A stretch of DNA of 13,197 nucleotides from CAKSHC01 sp045631845 (GTDB taxonomy: Bacteria > Bacillota > Clostridia > Oscillospirales > UMGS1783). The stretch is from NCBI GenBank assembly GCA_045631845.1, contig JAZQVM010000079.1, forward strand, positions 1 to 13,197. Reading direction: 5' to 3'. The notes beneath the pieces are model-generated. The model saw only the letters and a list, made by a program, of their open reading frames with translations, made no database searches and was not told where the DNA came from. Below are positions 6,358 to 13,136 of the stretch, one piece after another (position 1 is the first letter of the stretch; each line of letters opens with the position of its first letter). The translations under genes were made by a program, and so were the position numbers.

Positions 6358-6371
6358 GGGGATTTCTCCCC
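6358..6371 (-). promoter_or_regulatory. leader hairpin of rplM mRNA
   Basis: In the mRNA the leader folds as GGGGA-GAAA-UCCCC, a 5-bp stem capped by a GNRA-type GAAA tetraloop. It lies about 10 nt before the ribosome site of rplM. Ribosomal protein operons, including L13 operons of Bacillota, often carry short autoregulatory leaders; whether this matches the described L13 leader cannot be decided by eye. Confidence 0.45.
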
Positions 6372-6391
6372 TCTTTTTTCTTAGCCTTTGT

Positions 6392-6438
6392 ATTATACCT
6401 TTGCGTCAACTACTTGTCAAGCACTTTTTTGCAAAAAA
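6392..6438 (-). promoter_or_regulatory. consensus promoter of rplM-rpsI with upstream A/T tract
   Basis: On the - strand a perfect TTGACA (6415-6420) and a perfect TATAAT (6392-6397) are 17 bp apart. Four bases upstream of the -35 is a 14-bp palindrome of six T, GC, six A (6425-6438), positioned like an UP element. This is the strongest-looking promoter in the window, as expected for ribosomal proteins. Confidence 0.9.
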
Positions 6439-6510
6439 TCAAATTAGGATAGACTTGCTCTATTTTTCGCCGTTTTACTCTGTTTTCCTCTTGTTTTCTC
6501 ATTTTGCATT

Positions 6511-6553
6511 TTTGCAAAAAAATTCCCGCCCTCGGTAATGGGGCGGGAATTTT
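6511..6553 (-). terminator. terminator at the end of the parA-to-DUF1846 unit
   Basis: A 13-bp stem (6519-6531 with 6541-6553) with a 9-nt loop has a GGGCGGG core. On the - strand it runs into a TTTTTTT tract. It lies 36 bp past the stop codon of the DUF1846 gene and is the first convincing terminator downstream of parA. Confidence 0.85.
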
Positions 6554-6589
6554 CTTAGATAAGCACTAAAATAGTAATTGTTGCTATTT

Positions 6590-8077
6590 TTAGCCATGGT
6601 ACAGTTTTTTGGTTTGGTAGACCGGCTCGCAGGTGAGGTTGATGCCCAGTTTGCGCAGTACAGCGGCGTCGGTCTGATTGAGAATGACACTGGAGTGCAT
6701 TTCACAGCCACGCAGATCGTGCAAGCAGGACAGAGCGACCTGAGCCATGGGGTTGGTGGCGGCGCAAATGGAGAGAGCGACCAGTACCTCCTCGGGATGC
6801 AGGCGGGGGTTATGGTTGCCGAGGTAGTCGGTCTTCAATTTCTGCAGGGGCTCAATGGTAGCAGGAGCCAGAAGCAGTACGGGGTCGGGCAAATGCGCCA
6901 ACACTTTCAGAGCATTAAGCAACATAGCGGCTACCGGACCGAGCAGAGATGAAGTTTTGCCGGTGACAATCGTACCGTCGGGCAATTCGATGGCGGCGGC
7001 GGGAGCACCGCTGACCTCAGCCTTGGCCTTGGCGGCGGCGATAACCGGACGATCCTCCGCACTCAAGCCCGACTGCTTAACCAGCAGGTCAATTTTATTT
7101 ACTTCTTCGGCGCTACCGCTTCCCTTGCGCAGATTGCACAGGGCGGCATAGTACCGACGCAAAATTTCCTGATTGGCGGCGGCGCGCACGGCCTGGTCAT
7201 CAAAGATACAGTTGCCGGCCATGTTCACGCCCATATCGGTGGGCGAATTATAGGGGGATTTGCCGTAGATCTCCTCAAAGGTCGCTTTCAACAGAGGGAA
7301 AACCTCGACATCTCGGTTGTAATTGACGGTGGTTTCGCCGTAGGCTTCGAGATGGAAGGGGTCAATCATATTGACATCGTTAAGATCGGCCGTGGCCGCT
7401 TCATAAGCAACGTTAACGGGGTGTTTGAGGGGGATATTCCAGATGGGAAAGGTTTCGAACTTGGCATAGCCGGCTTGGATCCCACGCTTATGGTCGTGAT
7501 ACAGCTGAGACAGGCAGGTGGCCATTTTGCCCGAGCCGGGGCCGGGAGCGGTAATGACAACGAGGGGGCGGGACGTTTCGATATACTGGTTCTTGCCGTA
7601 GCCTTCTTCCGAAACGATGAGCGGAATCTCATAAGGGTAACCGGGGATATTATAATGACGGTAAACCTTAACGCCCAGCGAATCCAGACGATTGGCAAAG
7701 GCGTCGGCGGCACGGTTGTCACCGCCGTACTGGGTCAGCACGACCGAGCCGACATACAGGCCAAGACCACGAAAAGCATCAATCAGACGAAGAACGTCCA
7801 GATCATAGGTGATGCCCAAATCGCCACGCACCTTGTTCTTTTCGATGTCGTTAGCGTTGAGGACGATGACCAGTTCGGCCATTTCCTTGAGTTCCAGCAG
7901 CATTTGCACCTTACTGTCGGGCGCAAAGCCGGGCAGTACCCGTGCGGCGTGGAAATCGTCGAACAATTTTCCGCCAAATTCCAGATACAGCTTTCCACCG
8001 AAATCGGCAATACGGTTTTTGATATGTTCTGATTGCAATTTCAGATATTTCTCGTTGTCGAACCCTATCTTATTCAT
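6590..8077 (-). CDS. DUF1846 (UPF0371) family protein
   Basis: This is a 495-residue soluble protein of the DUF1846/UPF0371 family, at the family's usual length and conserved in many Bacillota. Its biochemical function is, to my knowledge, not established. The N-terminal half looks like an alpha/beta nucleotide-binding domain, with TAPGPGSGKMATCLSQ at about 176-191 resembling a phosphate-binding loop. Other conserved-looking blocks are YRHYNIPGYPYEIPLI (about 139-154), FPIWNIPLKHPVN and VNMIDPFHLEAYGE. No signal peptide or membrane segment is seen. The ATG at 8077 follows GGAGG closely. It lies 24 bp after lplA, the last gene before a terminator, so it is probably co-transcribed with lplA and serS. 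Confidence 0.9.
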   Translation of the reverse strand: MNKIGFDNEKYLKLQSEHIKNRIADFGGKLYLEFGGKLFDDFHAARVLPGFAPDSKVQMLLELKEMAELVIVLNANDIEKNKVRGDLGITYDLDVLRLIDAFRGLGLYVGSVVLTQYGGDNRAADAFANRLDSLGVKVYRHYNIPGYPYEIPLIVSEEGYGKNQYIETSRPLVVITAPGPGSGKMATCLSQLYHDHKRGIQAGYAKFETFPIWNIPLKHPVNVAYEAATADLNDVNMIDPFHLEAYGETTVNYNRDVEVFPLLKATFEEIYGKSPYNSPTDMGVNMAGNCIFDDQAVRAAANQEILRRYYAALCNLRKGSGSAEEVNKIDLLVKQSGLSAEDRPVIAAAKAKAEVSGAPAAAIELPDGTIVTGKTSSLLGPVAAMLLNALKVLAHLPDPVLLLAPATIEPLQKLKTDYLGNHNPRLHPEEVLVALSICAATNPMAQVALSCLHDLRGCEMHSSVILNQTDAAVLRKLGINLTCEPVYQTKKLYHG

Positions 8078-8101
8078 ACTTCCTCCGAATATCCCGTCAT
8101 T

Positions 8102-9082
8102 TTAGAACATCGTATCAATGAGTTGCTCGGCCGTAATTCCGCCGATATATTTCTTCAAAGGCAGGTCACGGATAGCCATTTCAATAGCGTCCACCCGATG
8201 CGGCACGCCGCACAGTTCCTGCTCCAGTTCGCTGATTTCGCCAAAAGCAAAGAAGTCGCCCGTAATTCTCACGTTGTGAATCACTTCCTGCGAGATGTTC
8301 ATCTGCACTTCGATCAGGCCTGCGGGGAACTTGGCCGCCTTACGAAAAGCATAGCTGGGGTTTTCTCCAAAGTTCCAGTCCCAACGGCTGTACTTCTCGG
8401 CCTGCAGTTTCTTGGCTTGCTCAATGTCTTCTTCGGTAAACTCGCTCACCGTGAAGTTTTCATGGGTTTGCTTGACATAGTCAGTCAAGCCCTGCATAAA
8501 CTCCTCCACCGTCATGGGCGAGGACAGATGCTCGGAGATGTTCGATACACGAGCGCGCACGCTGGCGATGCCCTTCGACTTGATCTTGAGCGGATGCACC
8601 TGCAAAGCGCCGGTCAGATCGGCCATGCCCACCTCAAACAGCAGTGTGCCATGATGCAAAAAGCGCTTGCCCACCTTGGTCTGGGCGTTGCCCGAAATCT
8701 TCTTGCCCTCAATCTCAATATCGTTACGGCCCGTAAGACCGGCATTGATGCCGAGCGAGCGCAGATAGTCGACCACCGGTGCGGTGAAGCGGGCAAAGGA
8801 CAGCTCGTCCCCTGCGGTGGCTTTGGTCATGAAGGAGAAACACACATTGCCCAGATCATGGAAAACCGCGCCGCCGCCGGTAATGCGGCGTACCACACGG
8901 ATGCGATGCTCATTCACATAATCAATGTTGATCTCACTATAGGCATTCTGATTGCGGCCTATGATGATGGATGGCCCATTGCGCCACAAGAAGAAGATAT
9001 CCTCCCGATACCGAGTCAGCAGATGCTCTTCCATGGCTAGATTGTAGGTAGGATCGGTGCTTTGCGATATAAAAAACAACAT
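8102..9082 (-). CDS. lplA: lipoate-protein ligase A
   Basis: This 326-residue ligase activates free lipoate with ATP and attaches it to a lysine of lipoyl domains (pyruvate and other 2-oxoacid dehydrogenases, glycine cleavage H protein). The N-terminal catalytic domain has the RRITGGGAVFHDLGN motif (about 65-79), GKKISGNAQ with the expected catalytic Lys128, and HGTLL (144-148). The C-terminal accessory domain (about 250-326) is also present, so it has the full two-domain bacterial form. The ribosome site (AAAGGTG) is weak and about 11 bp from the ATG at 9082. It sits 36 bp after serS and 24 bp before the DUF1846 gene. Confidence 0.95.
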   Translation of the reverse strand: MLFFISQSTDPTYNLAMEEHLLTRYREDIFFLWRNGPSIIIGRNQNAYSEINIDYVNEHRIRVVRRITGGGAVFHDLGNVCFSFMTKATAGDELSFARFTAPVVDYLRSLGINAGLTGRNDIEIEGKKISGNAQTKVGKRFLHHGTLLFEVGMADLTGALQVHPLKIKSKGIASVRARVSNISEHLSSPMTVEEFMQGLTDYVKQTHENFTVSEFTEEDIEQAKKLQAEKYSRWDWNFGENPSYAFRKAAKFPAGLIEVQMNISQEVIHNVRITGDFFAFGEISELEQELCGVPHRVDAIEMAIRDLPLKKYIGGITAEQLIDTMF

Positions 9083-9118
9083 AACTTTATTTACACCTTT
9101 ATAAAATAGGAATAGTTC

Positions 9119-10399
9119 TTACTTTGCCGAGATGACGTCCTTGCCCATGTAGCGACGGAGGGCTTCGGGGATACGAACGCTACCGTCGGCCTGCAGGTTG
9201 TTTTCAAGGAAGGCGATGAGCATACGGGGTGGAGCGACAACGGTGTTGTTGAGGGTGTGGGCGAAGTAATTGCCCTTTTCGCCACGGATGCGGATGCCCA
9301 GACGGCGAGCCTGTGCGTCGCCCAAATTGGAGCAACTGCCCACCTCAAAATATTTCTGCTGACGGGGAGACCAAGCTTCGACGTCGATACTCTTGACCTT
9401 CAGGTCGGCCAAGTCACCCGAGCAGCACTCGAGGGTACGGACGGGAATATCAAGGGAACGGAAGAAATCGACGGTATTGGTATAGAGCTTGACAAACCAT
9501 TCGGGGCTGTCCTCCGGCTCGCAGACGACGATCATTTCCTGCTTTTCAAACTGGTGGATACGATAGACGCCACGCTCCTCAATGCCATGGGCGCCCACCT
9601 CTTTACGGAAGCAGGGCGAATAGCTGGTCAAGGTCTGAGGCAGGCTCTCCTTATCAAGGAAAGTATCAATAAACTTACCGATCATGGAGTGTTCGCTGGT
9701 TCCGATCAGATACAGATCTTCCCCTTCGATCTTATACATCATATTTTCCATTTCGGCAAAACTCATAACGCCGTTGACAACCGAGGAACGGATCATGAAA
9801 GGCGGAATGTAGTAGGTAAAGCCACGGCCGACCATAAAGTCACGGGCATAGGACAGAATGGCCGAATGTAACATAGCGATATCACCGCACAGATAATAGA
9901 AGCCATTGCCCGAGGTCTTACGAGCCGCATCCAGATCAATACCCTTCAGTTTTTCCATGATGTCAACATGATAGGGAATCTCAAAGTCGGGCACGATCGG
10001 CTCTCCAATGCGCTCAACCTCAACGTTCTCGCTATCGTCTTTACCAATGGGAACGGTCGGGTCAATGATATTGGGAATGACCATCATGCGCTGCTTGATC
10101 TGCTCTTCCAGTTCGGGCTCTCTGGCCGACAGCGCCGCCAGTTCTTCTCCGATAGCCGCCGCTTCTTTCTTGGCAGCCTCAGCCGCCTCACGATCGCCCT
10201 TAGCCATGAATCCGCCAATCTGCTTGGACACGGCGTTGCGACGAGCGCGCAGTTCATCACACTTACCCTTGGCTTCACGGTACTCGGCATCCAGAGCAAT
10301 TACCTCATCCACCAGCACCATCTTCTCATCCTGAAACTTCTTGCGGATATTCTCTTTCACCACATCGGGGTTGGCTCTTAAAAATTTAATATCAATCAT
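9119..10399 (-). CDS. serS: seryl-tRNA synthetase (divergent, archaeal-like motifs)
   Basis: This 426-residue class II synthetase charges tRNA-Ser. The N-terminal coiled-coil arm (about 28-110) grips the long variable arm of tRNA-Ser. The catalytic domain carries the serine-binding TSE (LIGTSEHS), motif 2 (FRKEVGAHGIEERGVYRIHQF) given here as FRKE...RIHQF, and motif 3 (TLNNTVVAPPRMLIAFLEN). Typical bacterial enzymes read TAE and NGSGLAVGRTL at these places. The TSE, GAHG and TVVA-PR pattern is closer to what I recall of some archaeal and clostridial SerS. The ATG at 10399 follows AAGGAGT at 7 bp. There is no T-box leader; parB ends 47 bp upstream on the same strand, so expression may be tied to parAB. 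Confidence 0.95.
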   Translation of the reverse strand: MIDIKFLRANPDVVKENIRKKFQDEKMVLVDEVIALDAEYREAKGKCDELRARRNAVSKQIGGFMAKGDREAAEAAKKEAAAIGEELAALSAREPELEEQIKQRMMVIPNIIDPTVPIGKDDSENVEVERIGEPIVPDFEIPYHVDIMEKLKGIDLDAARKTSGNGFYYLCGDIAMLHSAILSYARDFMVGRGFTYYIPPFMIRSSVVNGVMSFAEMENMMYKIEGEDLYLIGTSEHSMIGKFIDTFLDKESLPQTLTSYSPCFRKEVGAHGIEERGVYRIHQFEKQEMIVVCEPEDSPEWFVKLYTNTVDFFRSLDIPVRTLECCSGDLADLKVKSIDVEAWSPRQQKYFEVGSCSNLGDAQARRLGIRIRGEKGNYFAHTLNNTVVAPPRMLIAFLENNLQADGSVRIPEALRRYMGKDVISAK

Positions 10400-10411
10400 T
10401 TTCTTTACTCC

Positions 10412-10428
10412 TTATACTTTTAGTATAA
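10412..10428 (-). promoter_or_regulatory. inverted repeat and possible -10 before serS
   Basis: TTATACT and AGTATAA form a 7-bp inverted repeat with a 3-nt loop, ending at the serS ribosome site. On the - strand it contains TATACT, a usable -10, but no convincing -35 at 16-18 bp. It could be a weak promoter, an operator or a hairpin masking the ribosome site. Confidence 0.3.
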
Positions 10429-10446
10429 AATAACAAAATATTACAC

Positions 10447-11310
10447 TTATTTATTCAGGTGTTCGGCGAGATCGGTCAGATCATCGTCGGAGTAGTATTC
10501 GATGACAAGTTTACCGCCCTTGCGGGAGGGGTTAACCGAGACCTTGCGGCCGAGAGCGGCGGTCAGGTCGGCAGCCAGAGAATCGTAGTATAACCGATCG
10601 ACGGGCAGTTTACCCTGACGGGGCGGGAGCTGGCGCTTTTTAATGAGGGCTTCCAGTTCACGGACGGTCAGTTCCTTTTCGGCACAGTCCTTAGCCAAGC
10701 GGGAGATGCTGTCGGCATCTTCGCAGGAGAGCAAGGATTTGCCGTGGGCTAAGGATAGTTTACCCTCTTCGAGCAAAGAAATCACATCTTCGGGTAAAGT
10801 TAACAAACGCAAAGCATTAGCCACCACGGGGCGGGACTTGCCCACACGCTTGGCCATCTGCTCTTGGGTCATGCCAAACTCATCGGACAGACGCTTATAG
10901 CCTTTGGCTTCTTCAATGATATTTAAATCTTCCCGTTGCAGGTTTTCAATCAGTGCGATCTCCATAATTTCCTGCGCCGATACATCTTTGACAATAACGG
11001 GCAACTTCTTAATGCCGGCGATACGGGATGCACGCCAGCGGCGCTCACCGGCGATGATGCGGTAGCGACCTTTGCCGATCGGTGAGACCAGAAGCGGCGT
11101 CAATACGCCGTGTTCTTTAATGGATTCGGCCAGTTCATTCAATTTCTCTTCGTCAAACATCACACGGGGTTGTTCCCGATTGGGTTCAATATCGGAGATG
11201 CTTACCAAGAGGGGGCCGCCCTCACCGCTCGTTGTCGGTTCGGCGATCTCCATATTATTATCCTCAAAGAGGACGCCTAACCCTTTTCCTAATCCTTTTT
11301 TTACTGCCAT
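10447..11310 (-). CDS. parB: chromosome partitioning protein ParB (Spo0J)
   Basis: This 287-residue CTP-dependent DNA clamp loads at parS and spreads, guiding SMC loading and origin segregation. The N-terminal tail KKGLGKGLGVLF (4-15) is the ParA-contacting motif. The CTP-binding box GERRWR lies at 88-93 and ENLQREDLN at 122-130. The helix-turn-helix covers about 147-170 and a C-terminal dimerisation domain closes the protein. At the four positions known to separate ParB from Noc specificity I read Arg160, Ala166, Thr171 and Ala188, which is ParB-like at the first. The start at 11310 is 1 bp after the parA stop codon, and its ribosome site (GGGAG) lies within the parA end, so translation is probably coupled. 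Confidence 0.96.
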   Translation of the reverse strand: MAVKKGLGKGLGVLFEDNNMEIAEPTTSGEGGPLLVSISDIEPNREQPRVMFDEEKLNELAESIKEHGVLTPLLVSPIGKGRYRIIAGERRWRASRIAGIKKLPVIVKDVSAQEIMEIALIENLQREDLNIIEEAKGYKRLSDEFGMTQEQMAKRVGKSRPVVANALRLLTLPEDVISLLEEGKLSLAHGKSLLSCEDADSISRLAKDCAEKELTVRELEALIKKRQLPPRQGKLPVDRLYYDSLAADLTAALGRKVSVNPSRKGGKLVIEYYSDDDLTDLAEHLNK

Positions 11311-11311
11311 A

Positions 11312-12082
11312 TTACAATCTCCCGTTTCTCTTCAAAAATTCCACGGCAACGGCATCATAGGCCGCCGCACCCTTACAACTGCGATCGTATTGCAAGACAC
11401 TCATTCCATGGCTGGGCGCTTCGGAGATGCGCACGTTGCGGGGGATGGCCATGGCATACATCTTATCGGCAAAATACTTCTTAATCTCCTGCGCCGCCTG
11501 CAAGCAGAGGTTGAGCCGTCCGTCAAACATGGTCAGCAACACGCCCTCTATCTCCAGTCTGGGGTTAAAGCGCTGGCGCACCAAACGAATGGTGTTGGTT
11601 AACTGCGACAGGCCTTCCAGTGCAAAATACTCACATTGGATGGGGATAAGCACCGTATCGGCGGCGTTTAATGCATTAAGGGTCAACATGCCCAAAGAGG
11701 GCGGGCAATCAATAAAGATATAATCAAACTTGTCCCTTATGGTATACAGGGCATTTTTCAGTAGAAACTCGCGATTTTCCACTTCCACCATTTCGATCTC
11801 GGCACCGGCCAGGTCGGCATTGGCGGGCATGATAAACATATTTTCAGTCGCCGTGTACAACAGGCATTGCGTAGCCATCGAAGCATCGGCCATGGCATCA
11901 TAGACCGAGCGCACGACCTTCTTTTTCGAAATTCCGCAACCGCTGGTGGCATTTCCCTGCGGATCAAGGTCGACAATCAGCACCCGATATCCCCGCGCGG
12001 CAATGCCGGCACAGACATTAATAACGGTCGTTGTCTTGCCTACGCCGCCTTTTTGGTTGGAAACGGCGATAATCTTTCCCAT
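11312..12082 (-). CDS. parA: chromosome partitioning ATPase ParA (Soj)
   Basis: This 256-residue ParA/MinD-type ATPase dimerises on nucleoid DNA with ATP and, with ParB, drives origin segregation and influences DnaA. It has the deviant Walker A KGGVGKTT (11-18) with signature Lys11, Walker A' VDLDPQGN (37-44) and Walker B FIDCPPS (123-129). The length is that of chromosomal Soj, without the helix-turn-helix extension of plasmid ParA. The ATG at 12082 follows AGGAGA. It heads the parA-parB-serS-lplA-DUF1846 series and faces the noc-like gene across a region holding a parS site. Confidence 0.97.
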   Translation of the reverse strand: MGKIIAVSNQKGGVGKTTTVINVCAGIAARGYRVLIVDLDPQGNATSGCGISKKKVVRSVYDAMADASMATQCLLYTATENMFIMPANADLAGAEIEMVEVENREFLLKNALYTIRDKFDYIFIDCPPSLGMLTLNALNAADTVLIPIQCEYFALEGLSQLTNTIRLVRQRFNPRLEIEGVLLTMFDGRLNLCLQAAQEIKKYFADKMYAMAIPRNVRISEAPSHGMSVLQYDRSCKGAAAYDAVAVEFLKRNGRL

Positions 12083-12120
12083 ATTGTTTCTCCTGTCTTT
12101 TGCTATTCTTACAATTTTAG

Positions 12121-12129
12121 ATTATACCA
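12121..12129 (-). promoter_or_regulatory. extended -10 promoter of parA
   Basis: On the - strand TGG plus TATAAT forms a perfect extended -10 (hexamer 12121-12126), about 40 bp before the start codon. No good -35 is present, as is common for extended -10 promoters. The parS palindrome at 12157-12172 begins about 30 bp upstream of the hexamer, so ParB bound there could touch RNA polymerase. Confidence 0.65.
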
Positions 12130-12156
12130 CAACCAAAACAAAAAAGGAAGCCCGAA

Positions 12157-12172
12157 TGTTCCACGTGGAACA
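12157..12172. promoter_or_regulatory. parS: parS site 1 (perfect 16-bp palindrome)
   Basis: TGTTCCACGTGGAACA is a perfect palindrome and differs from the classical TGTTTCACGTGAAACA only by a compensated pair of changes. It lies in the divergent parA/noc region. It shares a 19-bp identity (AATGTTCCACGTGGAACAA) with site 2. Confidence 0.93.
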
Positions 12173-12203
12173 AATTTTTTTATTTTCCGCAATTCTCCCT
12201 TTT

Positions 12204-12240
12204 TTGACAGCGAAAGATGCTATTCTTTATATAAAGGAGG
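12204..12240 (+). promoter_or_regulatory. noc promoter candidates and ribosome site
   Basis: A perfect TTGACA lies at 12204-12209. With an 18-bp spacer it pairs with TATATA (12228-12233), but transcription would then begin inside the ribosome site. The alternative is an extended -10, TGC plus TATTCT (12218-12226), which would leave a leader of about 15 nt including AAAGGAGG (12233-12240). The ribosome site, 7 bp before the ATG at 12248, fixes the gene start. Confidence 0.5.
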
Positions 12241-12247
12241 AAGAAAA

Positions 12248-13021
12248 ATGTTTGAGAAAGACACTTCTTATAAAATTCTGCCGCTTTCCCGTATTGTGCC
12301 TGACCCCAACCAGCCCCGCAAGCAATTTGATGAAGATGCGCTTCGCTCTTTGGCCGACTCGATTCGGGAATTGGGCGTGCTCTCCCCCATTACCGTACAT
12401 AAGGTGGACGGACAATACCGCATCATTGCCGGGGAGCGGCGGTGGCGGGCGGCCGGACTTGCCGGACTTACCGAAATGCCCTGCATGGTACGAAATTGGA
12501 ATGAGGAGAAAAAGACATTAGCCGCGCTGGTGGAAAATCTGCAACGCCGCGATCTGGATCCCTTTGAGGAAGCGGCAGGGATTCGGGACCTCATTGAAAA
12601 GACGGGATTATCGCAAGCGGAAATTGCCAACAAGATCGGCAAGTCCCCTTCCTGCGTAGCCAACAAGCTACGCCTATTGGGACTTTCCGAGTCGATTCGC
12701 TCTCAAATTCGTCAGCATAAACTGACCGAACGGCACGCTCGTGCCCTGCTTGTGCTTCCCGAGGACATGCAAGCCGCCGCCCTTGCCCACATCGCCGAAA
12801 AGCAGTTGACAGTGGATAAGGCCGAACAATACATCCGCACTCTGCTCTCTCCCCCGACTAAACCCAATCGCAAAATATATATTAAAGATATTCGTTTATT
12901 TATTAACACCATTGACCATTCTTTGCGCTTGCTCTCCAAGCAGGGAATTACCGCCCTCTCTGACAAAACCGAGGACGATCAATATATCTATTACTCCATC
13001 TCCATACCCAAAGCCAAATAA
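12248..13021 (+). CDS. noc: Noc-like ParB paralogue (nucleoid occlusion family)
   Basis: This 257-residue ParB-family protein has the CTP box GERRWR (62-67), ENLQRRDLD (96-104) and a helix-turn-helix at about 121-144. Noc-type features are TERHARALL (160-168) and a C-terminal end matching B. subtilis Noc (NTIDHSLRLL, then ending ISIPKAK). Noc keeps the division septum off the nucleoid. The N-terminus begins directly at the core: the roughly 25-residue extension that holds the membrane-targeting helix of B. subtilis Noc is missing. No alternative start supplies it, since the only strong ribosome site (AAAGGAGG) sits before the ATG at 12248. At the four specificity positions it reads Pro134, Lys140, Gly145 and Arg162, Noc-like at the second and fourth only. 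It is head-to-head with parAB, unlike the co-directional noc-soj-spo0J order of Bacillus. It might be called a second ParB instead. Confidence 0.88.
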   Translation: MFEKDTSYKILPLSRIVPDPNQPRKQFDEDALRSLADSIRELGVLSPITVHKVDGQYRIIAGERRWRAAGLAGLTEMPCMVRNWNEEKKTLAALVENLQRRDLDPFEEAAGIRDLIEKTGLSQAEIANKIGKSPSCVANKLRLLGLSESIRSQIRQHKLTERHARALLVLPEDMQAAALAHIAEKQLTVDKAEQYIRTLLSPPTKPNRKIYIKDIRLFINTIDHSLRLLSKQGITALSDKTEDDQYIYYSISIPKAK

Positions 13022-13037
13022 TGTTCCACGTGGAACA
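13022..13037. promoter_or_regulatory. parS: parS site 2 (perfect 16-bp palindrome)
   Basis: An identical copy of the parS palindrome begins on the base right after the noc stop codon (TAA, 13019-13021). With site 1 it brackets the noc-like gene exactly. Confidence 0.93.
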
Positions 13038-13072
13038 ATTAAAAAAGAAGCCAATCATTGAAGGTGTAAGAT

Positions 13073-13103
13073 AAAAGTAGACACAAAAAAGTGTCTACTT
13101 TTT
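13073..13103 (+). terminator. strong hairpin: noc terminator or insertion-sequence end
   Basis: A 12-bp perfect stem (13073-13084 with 13091-13102) has a 6-nt A loop and a right arm ending in TTTTT. It could terminate noc on the + strand. It also resembles AAGTAGACAC-type sequences I recall from ends of IS3-related elements, and a transposase-like start follows 34 bp later. Confidence 0.7.
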
Positions 13104-13136
13104 CTTATGTGTTAAAATAAGATGGGAGGGAAACAA

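Noticed and set aside
6425..6438. 14-bp T/A palindrome as a terminator or operator
   Set aside because: Its position four bases upstream of a consensus -35 fits an UP-element tract better, and the stem has almost no GC.
8033..9040. 335-codon + strand open frame opposite lplA
   Set aside because: The opposite strand encodes an intact lipoate ligase with all motifs; the + frame has no recognisable product.
10400..10446. T-box leader of serS
   Set aside because: Only 47 bp separate parB from serS and no T-box sequence or terminator is seen.
11867..12247. N-terminal extension of the noc-like frame by 127 codons
   Set aside because: It runs across the parA coding region, both promoters and parS; the strong ribosome site sits before the ATG at 12248.
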